Below, one piece after another: positions 35,347 through 42,639 of a stretch of DNA of 57,213 bases. The stretch is from Opitutaceae bacterium (GTDB taxonomy: Bacteria; Verrucomicrobiota; Verrucomicrobiia; Opitutales; Opitutaceae), in contig JAGYIG010000020.1 of assembly GCA_018402455.1 (NCBI GenBank), forward strand, positions 1 through 57,213, written 5' to 3'. Numbering within the stretch: position 1 is the first letter of the stretch; each line of letters begins with the position of its first letter. Made by a program: the position numbers and the translations under genes. The notes under the pieces were generated by a model. It searched no databases and had not been told where the DNA came from. It was given only the letters and a program-made list of their open reading frames with translations.

Positions 35347-36732
35347 ATGGCTTCACCCCGCCCTAACATCATCGTCTTCTTCACCGACCAACAGCGCGCG
35401 GACACCACCGGCGCTCATGGCAATCCCCTGGGATTGACCCCGAACTTCGACCGGATGGCGCAGGAGGGCACTCATGTTTACCACAGCTTCACTTGCCAGC
35501 CGGTCTGCGGCCCGGCGCGGTCCTGTCTCCAGACGGGAATGTATGCCAACCAGACCGGGGTCTGGCGCAACGGCCGCCGGCCACATGAGCATCTCAAGAT
35601 GCTGGGCACCTACTTCACCGAAGCCGGCTACGATACCGGCTACATTGGCAAGTGGCACCTCATGCCGCATGACTATCATGGGCCGGTGCCACTGGAGGGA
35701 CGGGGCGGTTACGACTACTGGCTCGCTGCGAACCTGCTTGAATTTGTTTCGGGACCTTACGACACCCACCTGTGGGACAAGCAGGACCAGGAGGTCAAAC
35801 TCCCCGGCTATCGCGTCGACGCCCAGACCGATGCGGCGATCCGCTACCTCGACGATAAGGCCCGCGGCCAGACGGAGAAGCCTTTTTTTCTCTTCCTGTC
35901 CTATCTCGAGCCGCATCACCAGAACCACAGCGACAATTATCCGGCGCCGGAGGGTTACGAACAACCCTATGCGCAGGCCCCGCTGCCTCCTGATCTGGCC
36001 AAGCTGGGGGGGACGGCGGCGCAGCATTGGCCGGGCTACTGCGGGATGATCAAAAAATGTGATGAAGCTCTCGGGCGCATCATGGATGCGCTCAAGAGTT
36101 TGGGGATCGAAGACAATACGATCATTCTGTTCACGTCCGACCACGGCTGCCACTTCAAGACCCGCAACGCCGAATACAAACGCTCTTGTCACGAAGCCTC
36201 CATCCGGGTGCCCACGGCGATTCGCGGTCCCGGTTTTCAAGGCGGCGGCCGTCTTACCCAACTGTGTTCGCTGGTCGATCTGCCGGCCACGCTGCTGGAC
36301 GCCGCGGGCATTGCGGTGCCGGACACCCTGATGGGGCGTTCGATCAAACAGCTTGTGGCTGATCGCGACATGGCATGGCCGGATGATGTTTACGTCCAGA
36401 TCAGCGAAAGCCACACGGGTCGCTGCGTGCGCACGGCGCGCTACAAATACAGTGTCAGGTGCCCCGCGGTGGGCCCGGACGGAAATCCCCGGGATGCCGA
36501 GAGTGCCGACGAGTATGTCGACGACTTCCTCTATGATCTGCAGTCCGACCCGTGGGAATTGACCAACCTGATCGGGATGGCGCCCTTCAAAGATGTCGTG
36601 GCCGATATGCGGGCCCGGATGGTGAAGCGCATGGTGGCTTGCGGTGAACCGGTGCCCCGGTTCATCGACGCGCCGGAGACCTTCGCCTTCCAGCGCCAGC
36701 CCGAATTCTACGGCGGTTCAAAGCTGGCATAG
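35347..36732 (+). CDS. Sulfatase lacking a signal peptide (probably cytoplasmic)
   Basis: A 461-residue type I sulfatase that starts directly at the catalytic domain: PNIIVFFTDQQRADTTG (6-22) with metal ligands, then the signature C54-G-P-A-R58, GKWHLMPHDYHGP, FLSYLEPHHQNH and FTSDHGCHFKTRNAEYKRSCHE, and a small C-terminal domain with CVRTARYKYSV and LYDLQSDPWELTNL. There is no hydrophobic leader; the region 5' of the ATG gives no in-frame extension with a leader that I can see. The protein is therefore expected in the cytoplasm, where the formylglycine-forming enzyme could act on it as well. It is the fourth gene of the GH27 run, 93 nt after the esterase, which suggests desulfation of oligosaccharides after import, beside the cytoplasmic GH27. 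Confidence 0.88.
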   Translation: MASPRPNIIVFFTDQQRADTTGAHGNPLGLTPNFDRMAQEGTHVYHSFTCQPVCGPARSCLQTGMYANQTGVWRNGRRPHEHLKMLGTYFTEAGYDTGYIGKWHLMPHDYHGPVPLEGRGGYDYWLAANLLEFVSGPYDTHLWDKQDQEVKLPGYRVDAQTDAAIRYLDDKARGQTEKPFFLFLSYLEPHHQNHSDNYPAPEGYEQPYAQAPLPPDLAKLGGTAAQHWPGYCGMIKKCDEALGRIMDALKSLGIEDNTIILFTSDHGCHFKTRNAEYKRSCHEASIRVPTAIRGPGFQGGGRLTQLCSLVDLPATLLDAAGIAVPDTLMGRSIKQLVADRDMAWPDDVYVQISESHTGRCVRTARYKYSVRCPAVGPDGNPRDAESADEYVDDFLYDLQSDPWELTNLIGMAPFKDVVADMRARMVKRMVACGEPVPRFIDAPETFAFQRQPEFYGGSKLA

Positions 36733-36739
36733 GGAGATG

Positions 36740-36759
36740 GGTCGCCGGTAAAGCCCGAC
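36740..36759 (-). repeat. Dispersed 20-bp palindromic intergenic element, copy 3
   Basis: On the minus strand it reads GTCGGGCTTTACCGGCGACC, sharing the core with copies at 18092-18111 and 19639-19658, with outer complementary ends (GGGTCG/CGACCC, 36739-36761). It lies just after a sulfatase stop between convergent genes and might act as a weak terminator, but no U-run follows. Confidence 0.4.
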
Positions 36760-36883
36760 CCAAATTAGTTCCGCTCGCGCCGGACTACCGCGGCTGGTTT
36801 AGGGAGGGCTGGACCGCTGGGCCAGCCGTGCGGTGGAGGAGGCGATAGTCGGGAAAGCCGGTGGGCGTTGGTGGTGCTGGGGC

Positions 36884-38479
36884 CTAGAAAATGATGTAGA
36901 CGGCGCAGAAACAGATCAGGTAGAGGATCAGCCAGGACTTGAAACGGCGATACCACGGCAGCACGGGTCCGACGGGAGCCTCGGTCATGATGGGTTGAAT
37001 ACACTCGAGGTTGGCTGCGGTGGGCGGAGCAGTCACCGCACTGACCCCGTAGAGAATCACGGTGAAAATAATGAAGAAAACCGGGTAGATGTGGTAGAAG
37101 TGAGCGTCAGCGATCAGCGTCGGCAGATGCGGCCGTAGTTCCGGGATCGTGCTGAACATGATGTAGGTGAGTCCCAGCACCAGACCGGCCGCGAGGGTGG
37201 CCACGGCGCCGGCACCATTTACCCGCCGGGAAAAACGCCCCCAAAGATAGCACACCCCGGTGGGCAGGATCATGAAGCCGGTCACCTTGAGCACGATGGT
37301 ATAGATGCCTTGATCCGCGCTCAGAAAGAGAGGCGCAGCGAGCACTCCCCACAGCAGCGTGCAGGCGGAGTAAGTTTTGCCCACCAGCACCGCCTCCCGC
37401 TCAGACGCTTGGGGACGGACCAAGGGCCAGATATCCAGAGCCACCAGCCCGGCGATGGCGTTGATGCTGGAGTCCTGACTCGACATCATCGCCGCCAACA
37501 GTCCCGCCAGCACAAGTCCGGAAATGCCGACGGGCAGAAAGTCCCGCACCATCATCGCGTAGGTGGTGTCAGGTTTGACTCCCGGATACATCACCAATGC
37601 CACCAGCCCGGGAATGGTAAAAAGGAGGATACCGCCGAGCTTGAGGAATGCGCCGAACAGCATGCCCTTCTGGGCATTCTCCAGATCCTTCGAACCCAGG
37701 GCCCGTTGCAGCAGGGCGATGTTGCAGAACGCGTAGAAGGCGGCGTGCATCATCTGTCCCGGGAAGGCCGCATCCCAGGGAAAGTGCGGGTCGCCGCGCG
37801 GCCGCAGCATTTCAAATTGTTCCGGGCCGGCGGCGGTATAAAGGGCTCCGAATCCGCCGACCTTAATCACCCCGACAACGGCCACCGTGATGCCGCCGAC
37901 CAGCATGATGATCACCTGCACGGCATCGGTCACCACCACCGATTTCAAGCCTCCGATCGTGGCGTAGAGGCCGACGGTGCAGGCGATCGTGAGGGCAGCG
38001 AGGGTGATGTTCTGAGAGGTGAATTCCCAGCCGAAGAGGCCGAGGGCGGCCAGCGCACCGGTATAGAGGCCCAGGGGCATCAGCAGGATATTCTGACACA
38101 CGAACAGCCCGGAGAAGAGGAGCTTAGAAGCGGTGTTGAAGCGCAGTTGCAGGAACTGCGGAATCGTGAAGATCTTACTGCGTAGGAACACCGGCATGAA
38201 CACGACGGCGGAAACCACCAGCATCAGGCCGCCGTTGATTTCGGGGATGATCGCGGCAAAACCGGCTTGGTAGGCCAGACCCGATCCGCCGATGAAGGCA
38301 CCGATGGAAATGTTGGTCGCGAACAGGGAAAATCCGACCAGGGTCCAGTTGAAGCTGCGGCCGCCGAGATAGTAACCCTCCTTTGATTGGTTGTCTTTCC
38401 GGCCGACCCAAAGTCCGTAGATCGTGATACCGACCAGGTAGAGGGCGACAACAACGAGGTCGATGGAGCGGTCGTTCAT
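36884..38479 (-). CDS. Sodium/solute symporter (SSS family, SGLT-like), copy 1
   Basis: A 531-residue inner-membrane protein with about 13-14 transmembrane helices. The N-terminus IDLVVVALYLVGITIYGLWVGRK and the GYYLGGRSFNWTLVGFSLFATNISIGAFIGGSGLAY motif are typical SSS TM1 to TM2, with the Na+ site region. LAAMMSSQDSSINAIAG matches the sodium-binding motif of TM8. The C-terminus ends in a helix after a short loop (VTAPPTAANLECIQPI). It should import a sugar or uronate with Na+. It is the last gene of the minus-strand run AKR-GH4-LacI-SSS and has a paralog at 42640-44226. A near-match operator (TCACGGTAA, 38555-38563) lies 76 nt before its start. Confidence 0.92.
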   Translation of the reverse strand: MNDRSIDLVVVALYLVGITIYGLWVGRKDNQSKEGYYLGGRSFNWTLVGFSLFATNISIGAFIGGSGLAYQAGFAAIIPEINGGLMLVVSAVVFMPVFLRSKIFTIPQFLQLRFNTASKLLFSGLFVCQNILLMPLGLYTGALAALGLFGWEFTSQNITLAALTIACTVGLYATIGGLKSVVVTDAVQVIIMLVGGITVAVVGVIKVGGFGALYTAAGPEQFEMLRPRGDPHFPWDAAFPGQMMHAAFYAFCNIALLQRALGSKDLENAQKGMLFGAFLKLGGILLFTIPGLVALVMYPGVKPDTTYAMMVRDFLPVGISGLVLAGLLAAMMSSQDSSINAIAGLVALDIWPLVRPQASEREAVLVGKTYSACTLLWGVLAAPLFLSADQGIYTIVLKVTGFMILPTGVCYLWGRFSRRVNGAGAVATLAAGLVLGLTYIMFSTIPELRPHLPTLIADAHFYHIYPVFFIIFTVILYGVSAVTAPPTAANLECIQPIMTEAPVGPVLPWYRRFKSWLILYLICFCAVYIIF

Positions 38480-38585
38480 GGTCGGAAAGGGAGCCAGGGA
38501 ATATCCAGCCCGAACGTCAAAAACAGAAAGGGAGCAGGCGAGAGAGGGGCCGTCTCACGGTAATGTGCGGGACAAACGTGCGGGG

Positions 38586-39626
38586 CTACTGACGCCGCAC
38601 GGTTTTACCGGTGACCCAGGTGGCACCAATCAGGGTGCCGCGAGGGGGTACGTTGGATCCAAATTCGTTGGACTGCATCAGGGTGGTCACCATGTCGACC
38701 GCGGCCTCCCCGGCGACGTCGTTGTGTTGGTCCATCCCGGCCCAATCCGCGCAGTCGCGATGACGTTCCAGCGCCACCAAACCGATGTCCTGAGGCGAAT
38801 TCAACCCCATGCTTTCAAGCCATTCCCGCACCGGGGGATGAAGGGTCAGAATCACATCCGGTTTATGGTTTTCCATCCATTTACGAAACAAGGCCAGCCG
38901 GGGAATGTCTTCGCCCTCGTGGCGGAAGGGCGGCACCCGGTTGACGCAGTCCATGCTGGCTTGACTGACCTGAAAGGCACCGCTGAACCGGGAGTCGACC
39001 AGTCGATCAATGCGGCTTTGCAAAACCAAACCCGGGCGCCGGTATCCGAGCGCCCGCACGTTTTCCATCGCATCAAAGATCGCCTCGTGATGATCGACGC
39101 AGGCGAAGGGCAGCGCGGGATCGGAGGTGCGAACGCCGGTTACGACGGCGGGGTAGCGGTCCCAGATTTCCCGAAAGGTCTCCGGGAGGTGTTGATCGTG
39201 GAACAATCCGTTGATGATCAGGCCCCGGATGCCACGGGTGCGGAGGATACGATCCATGCGCGGTCCGGTCAGCGCCGGGTCGTGCAACCAAAACTCGTCA
39301 AAACGGTAGCCGCGCATCCGGGCCCGGCGCGTACAGCCCTCCACGTAGGCCGGGATGGTGTGGTGGGCCGTGAAGGCTTGTTGATCCCGGTGGGCATTGA
39401 CCAATGCGAGATTGCACCGGTAGTTCACCGGGGATTGCTGGCGCAGCACGGCCATCAGGTGGGACATCAGGGGGTTGCGCTGATATCCGAGCCGCTGGGC
39501 GATTTCTTCGACCCGCTCGCGGGTGGCCGCGGTGACCTGGCGATCTCCGCGCAGGGCGAGTGAAACGGTGTTTTTCGATACGCCGGCCTCAACGGCAATT
39601 TGAGCCATCGTCACGCGAGCAGCCAT
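38586..39626 (-). CDS. LacI-family transcriptional regulator (paralog of the ara-cluster regulator)
   Basis: A 346-residue regulator with a helix-turn-helix VTMAQIAVEAGVSKNTVSLALRGDRQV (about 5-31) and the hinge LGYQRNPLMSHLMAVLRQ. Its sensor domain matches the regulator at 28951-30027 block by block: YVEGCTRRARMRGYRFDEFWLHDP, TGVRTSDPALPFACVDHH, LGYRRPGLVLQSRIDRLVDSRFSGAF. The recognition helix SKNTVSLALRG is identical. It lies between the GH4 gene (145 nt upstream) and the symporter (106 nt downstream). Two TKACNGTMA sites stand 65-90 nt before its start, suggesting autoregulation or cross-regulation by its twin. Confidence 0.93.
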   Translation of the reverse strand: MAARVTMAQIAVEAGVSKNTVSLALRGDRQVTAATRERVEEIAQRLGYQRNPLMSHLMAVLRQQSPVNYRCNLALVNAHRDQQAFTAHHTIPAYVEGCTRRARMRGYRFDEFWLHDPALTGPRMDRILRTRGIRGLIINGLFHDQHLPETFREIWDRYPAVVTGVRTSDPALPFACVDHHEAIFDAMENVRALGYRRPGLVLQSRIDRLVDSRFSGAFQVSQASMDCVNRVPPFRHEGEDIPRLALFRKWMENHKPDVILTLHPPVREWLESMGLNSPQDIGLVALERHRDCADWAGMDQHNDVAGEAAVDMVTTLMQSNEFGSNVPPRGTLIGATWVTGKTVRRQ

Positions 39627-39690
39627 GGGACTAGTGGGGTAAGGGGTTGGGGTTGCGGGGTAATTTCCGCCGCGGGGGGCAAGGCGGATT

Positions 39691-39716
39691 TGACCGTAAT
39701 GTGGGCTTTACTGTCA
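39691..39716. promoter_or_regulatory. Pair of putative LacI operators upstream of the regulator
   Basis: TGACCGTAA (39691-39699) and TTACTGTCA (39708-39716) both match TKACNGTMA, and with flanking bases they form a larger imperfect inverted repeat (TTGAC-n-GTAA against TTAC-n-GTCAA). They lie in the 145-nt gap between GH4 and the LacI gene. No clear -10/-35 could be fixed by eye. Confidence 0.5.
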
Positions 39717-39771
39717 AGGGCGAGACCGGGGTGGACCGCCCGGCGGAACTCGATTCAGGCATGGTGGAAGA

Positions 39772-41394
39772 CTAGACCTTGCCGCTGGCGCGCTCCCGAC
39801 CGAATCCTTGGCGGTTGGTCTTCACCAATTTCTCCAAATGCGGCTCCAGCGTCATGTTGCCCTTGTCGGCGGCGGAGGCGTTGGCGCGGGCCTCTTCGAT
39901 GTTTTTCGCCATCTCGTCCACCGACTTGGTTTGGAGACGGGCGGCGCCTCTCCAGTCGAGTTTGAGTTTGACCCGGGTGCCCTCGGTTTCGTGGGCCTTG
40001 AGCCGCCGTTTGGCGGCGGTGGCGGCCGGTCGGTATTGGGGAAGCCATTGGCGTTGCGCGACGAGCAAGTCATCCGTCATCTGCCAGATTTCCTCGGGGT
40101 TGCAGACCGCCCCGGTGAGGGGGTCGTGGAGCATCGCTTGTTTCAGCAGATCGACGTCTCCGTGGACGGCGGCTTCCATCCCCATCTCCTGCACGCGGGT
40201 CGAGGCTGCGCACGTGGCGGCGCAGGCCATGGGTAGCGCCCCAACCTTCATCATCTTGATACCCGACCTGCTCACCTCGCCCGGGATCTCGATGCAACAG
40301 CCATCCTGCAAGTTGGTGATGTGGCCCCGGTTCAGTATATTGAAGTGGCCCGGGTAGTTGCGACCGGTTTCGAGGCCCTCAATGATGTAGCTGCCATGTT
40401 CCTCTGAACGCTGGTCAGGGGTGATGCGTGGGGGGGCTTCCTTCAGCCAGTTGGGGTAGTCGGTTTTGAACCAGTTGCGACCCTCGGTGCAGACCCGCAG
40501 ATAGCCCCCGGTTTCGCCATTGATCCATTTGTCGAGCGAGATCCACCGGCGAATTTCTCGCGGCCGTTTGCGATACCAAGGCAGGTATTCACTCAAATGG
40601 CCGTTGGACTCGGTGCTGTAGTAGCCGAACCGCCGCAACACATCGATGCGGACCTTTTCCTGCACCGCGTATTCGGGGTGTTCTTCGAACATTTCGAGCA
40701 GGCGGGGGATGAAATCGATGCCGTTCCATTCGGCCTTGAGAAACCAAGTTTGATGGTTGATCCCCGCGGCCACCACATCGACGTCGTGGCGGCTCAGCCG
40801 GGTGTTGGGGGGCAGGAGTTTTTTGCGTTTCGCGTAACGCTCGATGCAATGGGTGATTTGCCAATGGGCTCCCTGCACGCCATGGCACAGCCCGATGGTG
40901 TTGACTCTCCCGTGGCGGTTGCACGCCCAGGTATTCATGGCCATGGGATTGGAGTAGTTGAGCAGGAGGGTATCTGGTTTACCGACCTCGCGAATGTCCT
41001 TACAGAAATCGAGCAGGGCGGGAATGCTCCGTTGCGCATACATGATGCCGCCAGCGCACAGGGTGTCTCCCACGCATTGGTCGATGCCGTATCGCAAGGG
41101 GATGTCGATGTCGGTCTGGAAGGCCTCCAATCCACCTTGCCGGATCATGCAGATCACGTAATCGGCATCGGCCAGGATGCGGCGGCGATTGGTGGAAGCC
41201 GTGATCTTGGCCGGAAGCTTGTTGGCCTTGATATCGCGGCGGCAGAGGGTCGTCACCATGTCCAGATTCTCTTTGGAGATATCGGTGAGGGCAAAGTGCG
41301 TGTCGGTCAGTTCAGGCACACACAGGATGTCGTGCATCAATCGGCGGGTGAAGCCGATGGAACCGGCTCCGATCATGGCGATTTTAATGGGCAT
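39772..41394 (-). CDS. GH4 family NAD+/Mn2+-dependent glycosidase with CHGV motif (uronidase-like)
   Basis: A 540-residue cytoplasmic enzyme. The Rossmann start IKIAMIGAGSIGFTRRLMHD (3-22) binds NAD+; NYSNPMAM (146-153) and GINHQTWF (about 211-218) are GH4 hallmarks. The metal motif is C170-H171-G172-V173. Among GH4 groups, CHSV marks alpha-galactosidases, CHEV alpha-glucosidases and CHG-x alpha-glucuronidases and alpha-galacturonidases, so a uronidase is favoured. GH4 works by oxidation at C3, elimination and addition. It would cleave a uronic-acid-capped oligosaccharide after import. It sits 83 nt after the aldo/keto reductase and 145 nt before the LacI gene. The extra C-terminal tail (about 480-540) is lysine- and arginine-rich. 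A galactosidase role cannot be excluded. Confidence 0.85.
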   Translation of the reverse strand: MPIKIAMIGAGSIGFTRRLMHDILCVPELTDTHFALTDISKENLDMVTTLCRRDIKANKLPAKITASTNRRRILADADYVICMIRQGGLEAFQTDIDIPLRYGIDQCVGDTLCAGGIMYAQRSIPALLDFCKDIREVGKPDTLLLNYSNPMAMNTWACNRHGRVNTIGLCHGVQGAHWQITHCIERYAKRKKLLPPNTRLSRHDVDVVAAGINHQTWFLKAEWNGIDFIPRLLEMFEEHPEYAVQEKVRIDVLRRFGYYSTESNGHLSEYLPWYRKRPREIRRWISLDKWINGETGGYLRVCTEGRNWFKTDYPNWLKEAPPRITPDQRSEEHGSYIIEGLETGRNYPGHFNILNRGHITNLQDGCCIEIPGEVSRSGIKMMKVGALPMACAATCAASTRVQEMGMEAAVHGDVDLLKQAMLHDPLTGAVCNPEEIWQMTDDLLVAQRQWLPQYRPAATAAKRRLKAHETEGTRVKLKLDWRGAARLQTKSVDEMAKNIEEARANASAADKGNMTLEPHLEKLVKTNRQGFGRERASGKV

Positions 41395-41477
41395 GGACGG
41401 GAAAGGGTAGGATTAGGGAGCGCTTGGGCACCAAGGCCATTTTTAGTTCAGACGACAAAAAAGGCCTGTTAGGACAG

Positions 41478-42446
41478 TCAAACGGCGGCGGGGAAACCCG
41501 GAGGTGAGGTGAGGGTTTGCCAGTCCTCCGTGGGGAGCGTGATCCGAAGGGCCTGCAGGGAATCGAGCAGTTGATCGTGGGTGCGGGCGCCCAGAACGGG
41601 GACAACGGGGAAGGGGTGCTGCCAAAACCAGGCCAGGCCGATTTGGTTGGGGGTATAGCCGGTCGCTTGAGCCAACTCGTCCACCCGCTGCAGACGGGCT
41701 TGATTGAGCGGGGTATCGTAGCGATGGAGGTGGCTTTGGCTGCGGCGTTTGGCCGGGGAGAAGAAGCCGCGGGCTTGGGCTTGATAGGCGAACACCGGGA
41801 GGTGGCCGGTGGCGTAGCGCGCATATGCGGTGGTCTCCATGTGGATGAGGGAGCGGTCGCGGATGCCCTCGGGTCGGGACTCCATCAGACTCCAGCCGAT
41901 CTGACTGCCCACCAACCGCGGGCGTTGGCGGCGGTCGGCCAGTGTATTGGCCTCGAGAATACGCGCATGGGTCCAATTACTGGCGCCGATGGCCCGGAAT
42001 CTGCCGGCGTCCATTTGGGTCCAGGCCCAATCCATCAATTCGGCGACGGGGAGCGCCGGATTGTCGCGATGAAACCAGTAGAGGTCGATGCTGGGTAGTT
42101 GGAGTCGCGCCAGGCTTTCAAGCAGGTCGGCCGTCAGGTTTTCGGGCGAAGCCCGCACCGCGGGGTCGGGATGCCGGGGCTGACCGCCCTTGGTGGCGAT
42201 CACGACCTGATGGCGCAGGCCGGTTTCGCGGAGCCACGCCCCTAGAGTGTGCTCGCTGCAACCCGCTCCGTCGGGCAACCAGCCGGCATAGCCGTTGGCC
42301 GTGTCGAGCATGGTGCCCCCGCCCGCCACGAAACGGTCCAAAAGCCGGTAGGCGTCGGCCGCCGTGATGGCGGAACCATACCACATGGTGCCGAGGGCGA
42401 GGGGAGGAACCGGGGTGGAGATACCGGGCAGCGTCAGAGGGAGCAT
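41478..42446 (-). CDS. Aldo/keto reductase
   Basis: A 322-residue TIM-barrel NADPH-dependent reductase. The catalytic tetrad is visible: Asp48 in MLDTANGY, Tyr53, Lys86 in ATKGG and His126 in YWFHRD. GASNWTHARILEA (about 152-164) and the later PVLGARTHDQLLDSLQAL bind the cofactor. It has no signal peptide. It begins the minus-strand run that continues with GH4, LacI and a symporter, so it may reduce an aldose or uronate released by GH4. It is divergent from the second symporter, with a 193-nt gap. The exact substrate is unknown. Confidence 0.88.
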   Translation of the reverse strand: MLPLTLPGISTPVPPLALGTMWYGSAITAADAYRLLDRFVAGGGTMLDTANGYAGWLPDGAGCSEHTLGAWLRETGLRHQVVIATKGGQPRHPDPAVRASPENLTADLLESLARLQLPSIDLYWFHRDNPALPVAELMDWAWTQMDAGRFRAIGASNWTHARILEANTLADRRQRPRLVGSQIGWSLMESRPEGIRDRSLIHMETTAYARYATGHLPVFAYQAQARGFFSPAKRRSQSHLHRYDTPLNQARLQRVDELAQATGYTPNQIGLAWFWQHPFPVVPVLGARTHDQLLDSLQALRITLPTEDWQTLTSPPGFPAAV

Positions 42447-42639
42447 GGGGAATCAAACAAGGCGGAGGTCGAGGGGGCAGGGAGTGAACCAAACGGTGGC
42501 CGACGGGACGAGACCGCGAATGGCGGCGGTTACTGGACAGTCACGTAGTATTGCCTTCGACACCCTTCCGATTTGCTCGTCGCGTGGCGCCTGCCCCACG
42601 CCGGACCCCCTCTCTCCGGCCGCCACCCCCCCCGACCCC

